The notes below the pieces were generated by a model. That model was not told where the DNA came from, made no database searches, and saw nothing but the letters and a program-made list of their open reading frames with translations. The position numbers and the translations under genes were made by a program. From the NCBI GenBank assembly GCA_964632505.1, contig CAZWCE010000013.1, positions 62,001-126,000 of the forward strand: DNA of 64,000 bases, read 5' to 3'. Below are positions 51,639 to 61,002 of the stretch, piece by piece (position 1 is the stretch's first letter; each line of letters begins with the position of its first letter). The DNA comes from CAZWCE01 sp964632505 (GTDB lineage: Bacteria; Planctomycetota; Planctomycetia; Pirellulales; Thermoguttaceae).

Positions 51639-52263
51639 TGATGAAGATCGGGAAATCGGCCGAACTTCCATCCGCCAGTTCGCGAGGCATCACCATGGCG
51701 GTGTCGGCGTCGACCTCGGTCAGCCCCAGCGAAACAAGTTTGTTCTGCAGTTCTTCGCGGTCGAATCCGTAGTGGAAGACGCAGGCTTCTTCGGCGTTGC
51801 GGTGGAAGTTGCCCGGTTCGGTATCGAGGTCGACCAGACACATCGTCCCTCCCGGCCGAAGCATGGTCGCAAAGGCACGGAGCACCGCGTCCAGATCTTC
51901 GACATGATGGAGAGTCATGCTGGTGGTGATCAGATCGAATCGCTCTTCGGGAGGCGGTTCCTTCCCTAAATCGAGCTGCAACAAGCGGACGTTTTCCAGG
52001 CGATGACGGTCGATTTTCTTCTGGAACTGTTCCAGCATGCCGCTGGAGGTGTCGGCCCCAACGACGCTTCGCACCTGAGGCAAAAGCAAGAGGCTGAGCA
52101 GACCGGTGCCGCAGCCGTAATCGAACAGATCCATTTCGGGCGTCGGTCGCGCGGTTCGGCATATCGCTTCGGCGATCGTCTCCACCAGCTTCAGCCGTCC
52201 CGGTTTTTCGTCCCAAACGGCCGCATTCCGGTCGAAAACACTGGATTCGTTCGAGTTGGACAT
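51595..52263 (-). CDS. Class I SAM-dependent methyltransferase (cytoplasmic)
   Basis: A 222-residue methyltransferase with FDYGCGTGLLSLLLL (motif I), GADTSSGML after beta-2, LDLGKEPPPEERFDLITTSMTLHHV (beta-4) and LRPGGTMCLVD (post motif). There is no signal peptide, in contrast to the exported methyltransferase at 59155. GGGAGGA precedes the ATG at 52263; an upstream in-frame start at 52293 is less well placed. The substrate is unknown. It converges with, and overlaps by 44 nt, the PQQ-propeller gene. Confidence 0.87.
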   Translation of the reverse strand: MSNSNESSVFDRNAAVWDEKPGRLKLVETIAEAICRTARPTPEMDLFDYGCGTGLLSLLLLPQVRSVVGADTSSGMLEQFQKKIDRHRLENVRLLQLDLGKEPPPEERFDLITTSMTLHHVEDLDAVLRAFATMLRPGGTMCLVDLDTEPGNFHRNAEEACVFHYGFDREELQNKLVSLGLTEVDADTAMVMPRELADGSSADFPIFIITARRSRTDDSPRE

Positions 52264-52347
52264 ATCGTGTTCCTCCCTTCGCTCCTCCACCAAGAGATGC
52301 CCTGTCGTGAAGCCCTGTCGTGAAAAGGGATTCTCAAAAAAGATCGA

Positions 52348-54138
52348 TCACCGGACTTTCAATGTTTTTGATCCTCGGACGTCATCAAGGAGGACCCATC
52401 GGGAACCATCGCGTCGCGCGTCGACCGGTCGTCCCTCGCAGAAGACTCCCTGCGAGTTCTCCGGTGCCGGCAAGGAGACTTCGGCGGGAAGACCTTCGGC
52501 AAGTTCGATGCGGATTTCGAAGTCCGGCCCCTTTTTCCAGTCGATGCGAATCGGTCCCCGAGCAGTGGGAACGTTGCCGCGGGCGAAAGAGAGACCAGCG
52601 GGACAGGGGCGAATCGAGGCTCGTTTCCAACCCGCCTCTTGCGGCTCGACGCCCAGGATAAAACGGGGAAGTAAATTCGCCGGAGCGGCGCCCCAGGCAT
52701 GGTTCCAGTCCTGATTCGGTTTGTATTTCAGGTCCCAGGCCTCCCAGGTGATGGTGGTGCCGCTTTCGACCATGTGTCGCCAACTGCGATCGTTCGGCGC
52801 GGTGATCAGCGCGACCGCCTCTTGGCATTGTCGGTTTTGGAAGAGACCTTCCAAAAGATATTGAGCCGCATAGACCGAGCAACGCATCCCCCTCCGACTC
52901 AGCCACTCGGCGACCGCCTGACGCTTGTCGTCCGGAACGAGCCCGAAGGCGAGTGGGAAAAGGTTCGCGTGCAGCGAATGGTGATCGGTGCCGATCCCGT
53001 CGCGATAGAGTTCCGCTTCGGAATCAAACAGCTTCTCCTGAAATGCGGTTCGTGCTTTTGCAAGGTGGTTGCGGAATTGCTCGACGTCCTCTTTTTTGTC
53101 CAAGGCTTCGGCCAGTTCGATCATTCGCCGGATCGCCTCGAGGTGAAACGCATTGACGACGGTGTTCACCTCGGTGAAAACGTACCCGTCGCGTTCGCCC
53201 TTGGGCCAATCGACGATATCGTCGCGATTCTGTTGGGCTTCGTTGCTGCGAACCAGACCATCGGGGCCGGTACGATCCATCAGTGTTTTCGACTTGAGCG
53301 CTTCGTAACGCGAGGCGAGCCACCGTCGGTCGCCGGTATGCAGCCAGTCGGCGTGGGCCATGAAGACCATGTGCGGCGCCCATTCGGTTGGCCAGGTACC
53401 GTACTCCATGAGGTGATCGAACGTGGCCCGGGCCATTTCGACATCGTCATCGGTGTAATAATGACAGATCTGGTTAATATAGGCGTCGGCTTCGTAGGGA
53501 ATACGTTCCCGATCTCCATCGACGTACACTCCGGCGAAGGTCGTCGCCTTGATGGAATACTTGCAGAGTTCCCAAATACGATTGAGCATGGGATCGGACG
53601 ATTCGAAATCGGCTGCGTCGTCGTTCCATCCTTCGGCGAAAGCCGCTCGTCTGATCACCTGCTCCGATTTCAGCTCGCCGGGCCATCCCTCGATTTCGAC
53701 CCAGCGGAACGGCATCACCACGTCCCATTCCGGAGGCGTCAGAATCGCGGGGGGGTGACGGGTGCTGTCCTGTTCGGTATTCCGTGGATCGGCCGGAGGA
53801 GCCGCAATCACCGGTTGTTCGCCGCGAAGTTCGATCTTCGTTCGATTGTATCGGACCGTGCCGGGCGGATCGCGATCGATGCGGCCGTTGTCGAGCTTTT
53901 CCCCGAAATGCACGGTGATCGTTCCCGTAGCTTCCGCGGGCGGCGTCAATTGGAGATTGCCGAAAGCCACCCGACCGAAGTCGACCATCGCGATCCCCTC
54001 CGGAAGAGGGGTGATCTCGACGGGGGATTGGTGGGTCAATTCGACCGATTGCTCCCCCGAAGCGATCGCGTTCGGCAGAAGCAGTAGGGGGAGAAGCATG
54101 AGATCAGGGAGCGAGAATCGTGTTGGCATCGACAGCAT
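52348..54138 (-). CDS. Family 78 glycoside hydrolase-like alpha-L-rhamnosidase
   Basis: A 596-residue exported (alpha/alpha)6-barrel hydrolase. The signal is PDLMLLPLLLLPNAIASGEQ; a jelly-roll precedes the catalytic barrel with VDGDRERIPYEADAYINQ (catalytic acid region), EWAPHMVFMAHADW and TITWEAWDLK, and a C-terminal beta-sandwich ends it. It removes alpha-L-rhamnose from pectin or plant glycosides by family inference. ATGs at 54138 and 54129 are both possible; ribosome sites are weak, consistent with translational coupling to the short upstream ORF. It is downstream of the sialidase on the same strand. Confidence 0.85.
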   Translation of the reverse strand: MLSMPTRFSLPDLMLLPLLLLPNAIASGEQSVELTHQSPVEITPLPEGIAMVDFGRVAFGNLQLTPPAEATGTITVHFGEKLDNGRIDRDPPGTVRYNRTKIELRGEQPVIAAPPADPRNTEQDSTRHPPAILTPPEWDVVMPFRWVEIEGWPGELKSEQVIRRAAFAEGWNDDAADFESSDPMLNRIWELCKYSIKATTFAGVYVDGDRERIPYEADAYINQICHYYTDDDVEMARATFDHLMEYGTWPTEWAPHMVFMAHADWLHTGDRRWLASRYEALKSKTLMDRTGPDGLVRSNEAQQNRDDIVDWPKGERDGYVFTEVNTVVNAFHLEAIRRMIELAEALDKKEDVEQFRNHLAKARTAFQEKLFDSEAELYRDGIGTDHHSLHANLFPLAFGLVPDDKRQAVAEWLSRRGMRCSVYAAQYLLEGLFQNRQCQEAVALITAPNDRSWRHMVESGTTITWEAWDLKYKPNQDWNHAWGAAPANLLPRFILGVEPQEAGWKRASIRPCPAGLSFARGNVPTARGPIRIDWKKGPDFEIRIELAEGLPAEVSLPAPENSQGVFCEGRPVDARRDGSRWVLLDDVRGSKTLKVR

Positions 54139-54151
54139 GATATGGAACTTT

Positions 54152-54376
54152 CTAAATCGAGGTTGAAGTGGAAAACGGCGGAACCCCATCTATTTTCTCT
54201 TGCCTCCCCTTCGTTTTCAAGGGGCGCATGAGTTCCGGATGAAGAAGAAACGTCTTTCCGGCGGGGGAAACGAAGATCTTGTCGCCGAAGTCCTCTCCGG
54301 CAAGCGACTTATGTTGCAACCCCCTGAAACGGAGCATTTCAAATACACCAATGCCTAAAAAAATGATACCTCTCAT
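54152..54376 (-). CDS. Possible translationally coupled small protein
   Basis: A 74-residue ORF whose ATG overlaps the sialidase stop in an ATGA junction, and whose stop lies 13 nt before the rhamnosidase start. It begins with a hydrophobic segment (GIIFLGIGVF) and continues with a basic C-terminus. There is no family match by eye. The geometry is typical of real coupled genes and would explain the missing ribosome site of the next gene, but the composition is not decisive. Confidence 0.35.
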   Translation of the reverse strand: MRGIIFLGIGVFEMLRFRGLQHKSLAGEDFGDKIFVSPAGKTFLLHPELMRPLKTKGRQEKIDGVPPFSTSTSI

Positions 54377-55638
54377 GACTTCCATCGGATGCGAGCCACA
54401 AAGACGCTCCCGTCACTGCCATAGGGATTGTCCACCGGGAGAACATGGTTTGGACCCCAAGTTTGCATCCATTCGGCAACCGTCACCCATGTTTCCGAAT
54501 CGTTCACCTTCGTGACTCCGAAATTCCCCAAGCGCGCTCCACGTTCCGGAACGAGAATACGCTCTGTTTCTCGAAGAACCCGAAGTTTTTGCGGATCGAC
54601 TTGCGCCATCAACAACGGAGCCCGGTGCCGGAAAACATGATCGTTGTCGACACCTCGGCGAGTATAAACCAGAAACAGGCCCACGGGGTGGGTGACCCAA
54701 TGCTGTTGCGTGTTGTAATTGCCCAATTTCTCGCCGTCGTCGAATTTCCATTCTTGAATCGGCTCAAAATTCATTCCATCGCGACTGCGCGTCACAAATC
54801 CGCGTCGGTCGTTGCGCAGGGTCAGAAAATACTCTCCTTGGAAACAGGTCAAAGAGGGCTCCCCGAGTCCACGAGTTTCATCGTCGATCGAGAGTTCCTC
54901 GCCGTGGCCCTCGTAGGTGAGGGTTTGCCCATCGAAACGGCATCGGGTCACCGTGACGCGAGAGTTTTTGCCGGGCGGACGAAACGAGATCGGCAGCAGG
55001 ATCGTTCCGTCCGGCTTGTCGTAACGTTGAACGCAACCGGCCCCGGAATGATCGAACTTGTCGCCCTCCGGCATCTCCAACTTTTTCCAGGTTGCCCAAC
55101 GATGCGATGAGGCATCATAGACCGAATAGGCGGTCTGACGAGGGCGTTTGGGAACCACCTTCCAATCCGGAGTGTACACCACCGTGTGGCCGGTTCCGAG
55201 AAGCTTTCCGGTTTTTTCATGCCAGGTGGGCCAGAAATCGCTCAAGGCAACGGGACGTTTTTCTCCATCGATGACTTCCTCGGTAGGAGCCAACGAGGGA
55301 ACGACTTCCGGCTCTGTCCAGGTTTTTCCAAGGTCATCCGTATGCAAACTGAACATCCCCTGAAAAACATCGCTTCCGGAGACATTCAAGATGTTCATGG
55401 TCATCACGACCCGGGGGAGGCCGTCCTTTCCCGCGCCCGGCACGATGCCCGCTCGGGGATGGCACCAGCACTGCTTCCCTTCGAAAAGCCGGGTGGGGAC
55501 CTGCCGGACGATGTCGTATTTGAGATGGTTCGCTGAACGCGAATCATCGGCTCGGCAAGATGCCATATCGAACGAATTCACGGCCCAAAAGCTCAATCCT
55601 CCGGCAAGGCCCAACTGCATGAACTTTCGACGATGCAT
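54373..55638 (-). CDS. Exo-alpha-sialidase-like protein (BNR repeats), Tat-exported
   Basis: A 421-residue six-blade propeller. The N-terminus MHRRKFMQLGLAGG is a Tat-type signal (Arg3-Arg4). BNR/Asp-box-like segments are visible (TDDLGKTWTEPE; TRSRDGMNFEP), with conserved Arg and Asp in the blades. Such proteins in Planctomycetes are annotated as sialidases but may act on other acidic sugars. AGAGGA precedes the ATG. The gene is divergent from the GH172-like gene and upstream of the small coupled ORF and rhamnosidase. Confidence 0.8.
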   Translation of the reverse strand: MHRRKFMQLGLAGGLSFWAVNSFDMASCRADDSRSANHLKYDIVRQVPTRLFEGKQCWCHPRAGIVPGAGKDGLPRVVMTMNILNVSGSDVFQGMFSLHTDDLGKTWTEPEVVPSLAPTEEVIDGEKRPVALSDFWPTWHEKTGKLLGTGHTVVYTPDWKVVPKRPRQTAYSVYDASSHRWATWKKLEMPEGDKFDHSGAGCVQRYDKPDGTILLPISFRPPGKNSRVTVTRCRFDGQTLTYEGHGEELSIDDETRGLGEPSLTCFQGEYFLTLRNDRRGFVTRSRDGMNFEPIQEWKFDDGEKLGNYNTQQHWVTHPVGLFLVYTRRGVDNDHVFRHRAPLLMAQVDPQKLRVLRETERILVPERGARLGNFGVTKVNDSETWVTVAEWMQTWGPNHVLPVDNPYGSDGSVFVARIRWKS

Positions 55639-55786
55639 GGTTTGTCCTCTTCTTCAGAAATGTGAATGCTTGAGTGATCATGTTCCATCTTTCGCATTGG
55701 AAAACCAAGCCCAACTTATCGCAATCTTTGAGCAAAATCAAATCCTGAAGGAGCCCACTTTGGGAAAGTGTCCTCGCATGAAGCCT

Positions 55787-55828
55787 GAGGTGAAGAAGGT
55801 GAGGTGAAGAAGGTGAGGTGAAGAAGGG
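55787..55828 (+). repeat. Three tandem copies of a 14-bp unit
   Basis: GAGGTGAAGAAGGT is repeated at 55787-55800 and 55801-55814, and at 55815-55828 with the last base G. A pyrimidine tract follows. It lies in the divergent region between the sialidase and GH172-like genes, about 100 nt before the latter's start. Confidence 0.9.
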
Positions 55829-55927
55829 CTTTTTTCTTTTCGCTGGAATTTCATCGAGAAAAGGGCTACAATCGGGACTGCTTGATGGATTTTATTCGAA
55901 ACTGCGGCAGAACAAAGGAGATGAACG

Positions 55928-57028
55928 ATGATGATCCGAAATCGATGGTGGTGCTTTGCAATGGTTTCCTTGTTCCTTCTTTTTACACGAAGCAGAGACC
56001 TTGCGGCTCAAACCTCCGAGTTGGTTCATGAGCCTTACAAGCTCGATACCGGTCTGATTTCTCGATCGATTTCATTTGAGAATCCGACGGGCGCTCCCGG
56101 CGAAGGAGGCAAGGCGGCCAGTCACCTCGGCGTCGGTCGCAAGGGATCACCCAGCCGGACGATCCAACCCGGGGAAACCGTTCAACTTTGCGACATCCAA
56201 GGCTCCGGCACGATCCGTCATATCTGGTTGACAACCGCCCGAGAACCCGCCGCCCAACGCGCCCTGGTGATTCGAGGATACTGGGAAGGGCAGAAGCATC
56301 CGAGCATCGAATGCCCGGTCGGCGATTTCTTCGGCTTTGCCCATGGAAAAATCATGCCGTACCAGTCGGCGGTTCATTCGGTCGGTTCCACCGGCGGTCG
56401 GAATATCTGGCTCCCGATGCCGTTTGCGAAACGTGCCCGGCTGGAATTCACGAATCAATGGGAGAAGCCGGTGCCCCTTTTCTACCAGATCGACTACACC
56501 TTGGGCGATCAGCACGATGCCGATGTCGGACGCCTCCACTGTCTTTTCCGGCGGGAAAATCCGACGACCGTCAAGCAGGATTTCGTCCTCCTGCCGCAGC
56601 GTCATCAAAAGGGGCGTTTCATCGGCTCGGTCATTGGAATCCGCAATCTTCATCCTGATCGCTGGTGGGGAGAAGGTGAAGTCAAAGTCTATATGGATGG
56701 AGACGAGGAGTTCGCCACCATCGTTGGAACCGGCAGTGAAGATTACGTCGGCTTGGCGTGGGGAATCCAGCAAACGCCTTTCATGTACAATGGATGCAGC
56801 CTGAACGAGAACAACTTCATCTCCATGTATCGCTGGCACCTCCCCGATCCCATCTACTGGAATGAAAGTGTGCGAATCACGATCCAGCAAATCGCCTGGC
56901 AACAGGGCTTGACCGAAACTTCCGACGACTGGTCGTGCGCGACCTTCTGGTATGAACCGTCTCCGAGCGAACCTCTGCCCGAGATGCCCGATGTCAAAGC
57001 ACGGACGGCGGATATCTGGAAAGACTGA
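55928..57028 (+). CDS. Secreted DUF2961 / GH172-like protein
   Basis: A 366-residue exported protein. A signal peptide (cleavage near AAQ) is followed by the DUF2961 fold: GSGTIRHIWLTT, PSIECPVGDFFG, GRNIWLPMPF, VGTGSEDYVGLAWG with the Glu-Asp of the active site, and WHLPDPIYW. GH172 includes difructose dianhydride hydrolases and arabinofuranosidases; the exact sugar is not predictable. AAGGAG before the ATG is good. A beta-helix gene follows after 110 nt on the same strand. Confidence 0.88.
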   Translation: MMIRNRWWCFAMVSLFLLFTRSRDLAAQTSELVHEPYKLDTGLISRSISFENPTGAPGEGGKAASHLGVGRKGSPSRTIQPGETVQLCDIQGSGTIRHIWLTTAREPAAQRALVIRGYWEGQKHPSIECPVGDFFGFAHGKIMPYQSAVHSVGSTGGRNIWLPMPFAKRARLEFTNQWEKPVPLFYQIDYTLGDQHDADVGRLHCLFRRENPTTVKQDFVLLPQRHQKGRFIGSVIGIRNLHPDRWWGEGEVKVYMDGDEEFATIVGTGSEDYVGLAWGIQQTPFMYNGCSLNENNFISMYRWHLPDPIYWNESVRITIQQIAWQQGLTETSDDWSCATFWYEPSPSEPLPEMPDVKARTADIWKD

Positions 57029-57138
57029 TCTTGTCGAAACGATCGATGCATTTCCGAATGATGGCCCCGGAGGCCCGATTGTCGTGGGATGCATCGATCT
57101 TCCCCTTTTGTTTAGCGAGTTTCATCCCGGAAGGTATC

Positions 57139-59079
57139 ATGCGAAGACATTTCATCAGAAGCCTCGTTCTTTGGGGAATCACCCTGATCATCTCGATGTT
57201 GCTTTCCAGCAACGGCCAGTGCGAAGATTTTCCCGGCAAATCCCTTCAGCCCCCTTTGATACTCCCCGATCAAAGCGAATTTAAAATCTGGAAAGATCGG
57301 ACGGAGTATCACAAAACGTATTTTGTCGACCGTAACGCGAACAATGCGTCTGATGATAATCCCGGGACGGCGGAAGCCCCATTTCGCACCATTAGTCGGG
57401 CAGCCGAAATCCTCCAACCCGGGGAGCGAGTCGTCATTCGGGAAGGGGTGTACCGTGAATTCGTACAGCCGAAGCGGGGGGGAATGGGAAGCGATGCGAT
57501 GATCGCTTATGAAGCCCTGCCGGGACATCGGGTCGTCATCAAAGGGTCCCGGATTTTGAAGACGCAATGGCAGCCGATGGAAACATCGGATCTCCCCGAA
57601 GCGGGCGACACCGTTTGGAAAACCGATATGCCGTTTTCTCTGTTCGAAGGCTACAATCTGCCGGACCCTCCCAGCGACGCCCAAGGGACGGAGTGGATCC
57701 GATTTCCGAGCGCGGGCAATCCATTTCGTCGCCAAAACGCCAGCGATGAGGATATCTCGATCATGCCGTGGGCTGAGAAGTGGGTGGGAAAACTACCATA
57801 TACATTGCCGAGAGGTCTCGTCTTTCAGGACGGGCAGCGTTTGACGCAAGTGGCACGTCGGAAGAATCTTTTCGATAAGCCCGGCTCTTTCTATGTCGCC
57901 GATCAAGGAAGAACGCTATATGTTCGACCTCTAAAAGACGCCGTTCCCGACAATTCCGTTTATGAAGTAACGGTCCAGCAACAGTTGTTCAAACCGGCGA
58001 TTCGAGGTCTCGGATTTATCAAGGTCAAAGGCATTACTTTCGAGCATGCCGGCAATGGATTTCCCCGAACCGGTGTCGGCGCGGTTTTCACAAACGGCGG
58101 CCATCACTGGATCATCGAGCAGAATACGGTTCGCCAAGTGAATTCGGTGGGGATCGAAATTGGAGCCAGAACAAACGAATTCTATGAGGAAGGCACCCGA
58201 GAAGAACTCAACGCCAAAACCGGCTATCATATCGTTCGCGGCAATCACGTTCACGGATGTGGAACGGGTGGAATCCAAGGCCTGATTATCTATCGATGCC
58301 TGGTCGAGCACAATGAGATTCACCACTGCGGATGGCACGATGTCGAACAGTACTGGGAGACCGCGGGCATCAAGCTGCTGCTCACGGAACAAACCGTCGT
58401 GCGCAAGAACTATCTGCATGACATTTCACATGCCAGCGGCATCTGGCTCGATTATCAAAATGTTCACAGCCGGGTTTGCCAGAACATCCTCACCCGTATT
58501 CAGTCGGTGATGGGTGGAATTTTCATCGAAGCCTCTCAGGTCCCGAACATGGTCGACCATAATATTGTCTGGAATGTTTCCACCCACGGCATCTACCAAC
58601 ACGATTCCGACAAATTGGTGGTCGCCAACAATCTATGCGGCAAATGCGGTCGCGCGGGCATACTGATGCGCGTCTGCGAGGGAAGAAAAGTAGGAGGACG
58701 CATCTCCACATCGCACGACAACGTCGTGGTGAACAACATCCTGATTCAAACGCCGGAATCGCTTTGGTTTTTGGACGCTCAAAACCGGTCGGCATGGAAC
58801 TTCTATTCGAACTGCCCGAAATTCGATTTGAAGAAATGGAAAGAGCGTGGATTGGGAGCAACCGACCAACCGGCTCCTATTCGCGCTTCCTTGAATCCTC
58901 GGACGCTCGAGTTCACCTGGAGTTGCGATGAGGAACTTCCGGAAGTACCCCGCGTACCCACACTCACATTCGATATTTTGGGGTTTCCAATTCAAGGCGA
59001 GTCCTGTGCCCCTGGTCCGTTCCTTGACCCCCCCACCTCAAACCCGACCAGCTATCCGTTGAACCAAATCTTCCGTTGA
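57139..59079 (+). CDS. Secreted right-handed beta-helix protein (DUF1565/pectate lyase-like)
   Basis: A 646-residue exported protein. A signal peptide (RRHFIRSLVLWGITLIISMLLSS) is followed by the DUF1565-like start (YFVDRNANNASDDNPGTAEAPFRTISRAA), then an interrupted beta-helix (KVKGITFEHAGNGF, VEHNEIHHCGW, ANNLCGKCGRAG). The N-terminal extension is long. Activity as a polysaccharide lyase, isomerase or binding protein cannot be decided. GGAAGG precedes the ATG at 57139; the open frame continues upstream to 57031 through the previous intergenic space. It probably forms an operon with the GH172-like gene. Confidence 0.83.
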   Translation: MRRHFIRSLVLWGITLIISMLLSSNGQCEDFPGKSLQPPLILPDQSEFKIWKDRTEYHKTYFVDRNANNASDDNPGTAEAPFRTISRAAEILQPGERVVIREGVYREFVQPKRGGMGSDAMIAYEALPGHRVVIKGSRILKTQWQPMETSDLPEAGDTVWKTDMPFSLFEGYNLPDPPSDAQGTEWIRFPSAGNPFRRQNASDEDISIMPWAEKWVGKLPYTLPRGLVFQDGQRLTQVARRKNLFDKPGSFYVADQGRTLYVRPLKDAVPDNSVYEVTVQQQLFKPAIRGLGFIKVKGITFEHAGNGFPRTGVGAVFTNGGHHWIIEQNTVRQVNSVGIEIGARTNEFYEEGTREELNAKTGYHIVRGNHVHGCGTGGIQGLIIYRCLVEHNEIHHCGWHDVEQYWETAGIKLLLTEQTVVRKNYLHDISHASGIWLDYQNVHSRVCQNILTRIQSVMGGIFIEASQVPNMVDHNIVWNVSTHGIYQHDSDKLVVANNLCGKCGRAGILMRVCEGRKVGGRISTSHDNVVVNNILIQTPESLWFLDAQNRSAWNFYSNCPKFDLKKWKERGLGATDQPAPIRASLNPRTLEFTWSCDEELPEVPRVPTLTFDILGFPIQGESCAPGPFLDPPTSNPTSYPLNQIFR

Positions 59080-59154
59080 TGAATTTAATTATGGATTGCT
59101 TTCCTTTTTTGTCCGTTTCCTTTGAAATTTCATTTCAGATTTGAGGACCACATC

Positions 59155-59907
59155 ATGCTTTCCCATCGATATCAGCAGTTCTCTTGGAATTCCTTGATTG
59201 TTTTTTTGGGCAGTGCCATTTTATGCTCCTATGTTCCAGCTTCCGCCTTTGGCCAAAAAGGAGGTGCTCCGAAGAATATCAGCAGCGAACGGAAGTTGCC
59301 TTCGCGTTACCCCTTCGTCGTGAAGGATGCGCTGAAGTATTGCGATCCGAGCCCCGGTTTTTGGATCGACCTGGGAGCCGGGAAAGGACAGGTCGCGATT
59401 CCTTTGATCGAGGCGACTCGAAACCCCGTCATGATGATCGATCCCGATCGCGAAGCGATGGCGAAAGGATTGCAATCTGCCTGTGAAAAAGAGTTCCCTT
59501 CGAAACTGACCGCCGTCGTCGGGGTGGCGGAATCACTCCCGCTGCTCGATGACTCCGTCGATTTCCTGATCAGCCGCGGTTCTATCTTTTTCTGGGACGA
59601 TCCGGTTAAAGGACTCCGTGAGGTTCGCCGAGTTCTACGTCCCGGGAGTGCTGCTTATATCGGTGGAGGTGCTGGAAGCGGATATCCCGCTTGGGCCACC
59701 GAGAAGCTCATCGCAAGTCGTAAAGCGAAGATGGACGGCGAGGAAGCGGAAAAATGGCAGGAGTTCATCGAGCTTCGCCGTCCCGAACAAATGAAGGAAT
59801 GGGCCGAAAAAGCAGGTTTGGCCCATTACCGCATCATGGGGCAAGGAGCGATTTCAGCCGAGGATGAACGTGTCGGGCAAGGGGTTTGGATCATCATTCG
59901 CAAATGA
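59155..59907 (+). CDS. Secreted SAM-dependent methyltransferase-fold protein
   Basis: A 250-residue protein with an N-terminal signal peptide (SLIVFLGSAILCSYVPAS, cleavage near AFG-QK) and an otherwise intact class I methyltransferase: IDLGAGKGQVA (71-81), an acidic residue after beta-2 (MIDPDREA), VGVAESLPLLDDSVDFLISRG, EVRRVLRPGSAAYIGGG. The SAM site looks usable, yet the protein is predicted to leave the cytoplasm. TTTGAGGA precedes the ATG. It follows the beta-helix gene by 75 nt. It could bind a product or substrate rather than methylate. Confidence 0.82.
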   Translation: MLSHRYQQFSWNSLIVFLGSAILCSYVPASAFGQKGGAPKNISSERKLPSRYPFVVKDALKYCDPSPGFWIDLGAGKGQVAIPLIEATRNPVMMIDPDREAMAKGLQSACEKEFPSKLTAVVGVAESLPLLDDSVDFLISRGSIFFWDDPVKGLREVRRVLRPGSAAYIGGGAGSGYPAWATEKLIASRKAKMDGEEAEKWQEFIELRRPEQMKEWAEKAGLAHYRIMGQGAISAEDERVGQGVWIIIRK

Positions 59908-60367
59908 TCGAAGTAGACGTGATGTGCCGCGCATTCTTTCTCGCTTCGGCGTCGTCCCGCGAAAAGCATGCCGACCAACAGACCAACAGTAAGGGCAAAC
60001 GCCAACGGCGGCGGGCGTGCAATCCGGCGGCAAGCCACTCGCTCCACTCAGGCCGGTTTTGGGGACACTTCGAACGACATTCAGAATTCGCCATCCTTGG
60101 TTCCTTCTATCTCGCCGCGTGTCAGGCGGCCGCAATGTGACGGAAGAGACTTTTTGGATAGGTCCATTACGAGTTTTCAGAAAGTGCAGTGACGACCCAA
60201 TCGACCTCAAGGATCATTCACAATCACGCCGCTTTGCGTGGGATCCATTCAAAATGGTTCTGAAATCCGTGAACGGTTACCCATGCAGCATATTTTATGT
60301 ACAAGAAACGTATGAGGATCGGCAACAAGTACAAGCTGCTCCGTACTTATACGGAGCCCCCCGCCTG
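59908..60367. other. Intergenic region without a supported gene
   Basis: About 460 bases between the convergent methyltransferase and zinc-ribbon genes. Short frames on the minus strand include one with a hydrophobic stretch (59826-60047) but no ribosome site, and it overlaps the methyltransferase. I see no terminator, RNA or repeat. It might contain gene remnants. Confidence 0.4.
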
Positions 60368-60859
60368 TCACATCGGCCGGTGGTAACGCTCATATCTCAA
60401 GTAGAAGAGATGATGCCGGAGTATCAAAACGCCGAAAATAAAGATGAAAACGCTGAGTCCGGCCCAGCGGTCGACATACTCGGCGACGGCGACACTCGCG
60501 ACGATCCCGAGGAGGAAAAATAGGATCGACATGAATATAAAAATATACTTGTGGGCCCTCATCGCGGCATGATAGATTTGATGTCCGCAATGCGGACATG
60601 CAATGGCCGTTTTCGAGATTCCCCCACGGCAGTCGGGACAAGAAACGATGTTTTCGGTCGTGACGGCGGTCGCGGAAGGGCTATCGTGCAATCGAGGTGG
60701 GGCTGGATCCTCCTCGATGGGAGGAGGAACGTCTTCCATTTCGGTAATCGTGAAATCCTTCTGGCATTCGTGGCAGACGGCTCGACGACCTAGAAATTTG
60801 CGTTTCGTTGTCCCCGCATATTCGCAGAAGGGACACTGATATCGAATGATTTCGCTCAT
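60368..60859 (-). CDS. Zinc-ribbon membrane protein of unknown function
   Basis: A 163-residue protein with two zinc-binding pairs in the N-terminal part (Cys9, Cys12, Cys29, Cys32) and a second ribbon (Cys74, Cys77, Cys88, Cys91), separated by a Pro/Glu-rich linker. Two TM helices follow (about 104-126 and 133-150) and a short basic tail. The first ribbon resembles MJ0042-type finger domains seen in Planctomycetes. GGGAG 6 nt upstream sets the start at 60859. Function unknown. Confidence 0.75.
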   Translation of the reverse strand: MSEIIRYQCPFCEYAGTTKRKFLGRRAVCHECQKDFTITEMEDVPPPIEEDPAPPRLHDSPSATAVTTENIVSCPDCRGGISKTAIACPHCGHQIYHAAMRAHKYIFIFMSILFFLLGIVASVAVAEYVDRWAGLSVFIFIFGVLILRHHLFYLRYERYHRPM

Positions 60860-61002
60860 CGAAAACTCCCACACGCAAGAGATAGAAATTACGGAAAAAT
60901 TACCAGGAGTCCCTATTTTAACAAGTAGGTTGTCTGGTAGGTAGTGAAAAATGATAAATCACGAAAAATAATCATCCCTTGCATTGCCTCCGGGAACGAT
61001 GG

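Noticed and set aside
52699..54087. 462-codon plus-strand open frame
   Set aside because: Antisense to the GH78 gene; no start signal or domain.
59826..60047. Minus-strand ORF with a hydrophobic segment
   Set aside because: It overlaps the methyltransferase 3' end, lacks a ribosome site, and the remainder looks non-coding.
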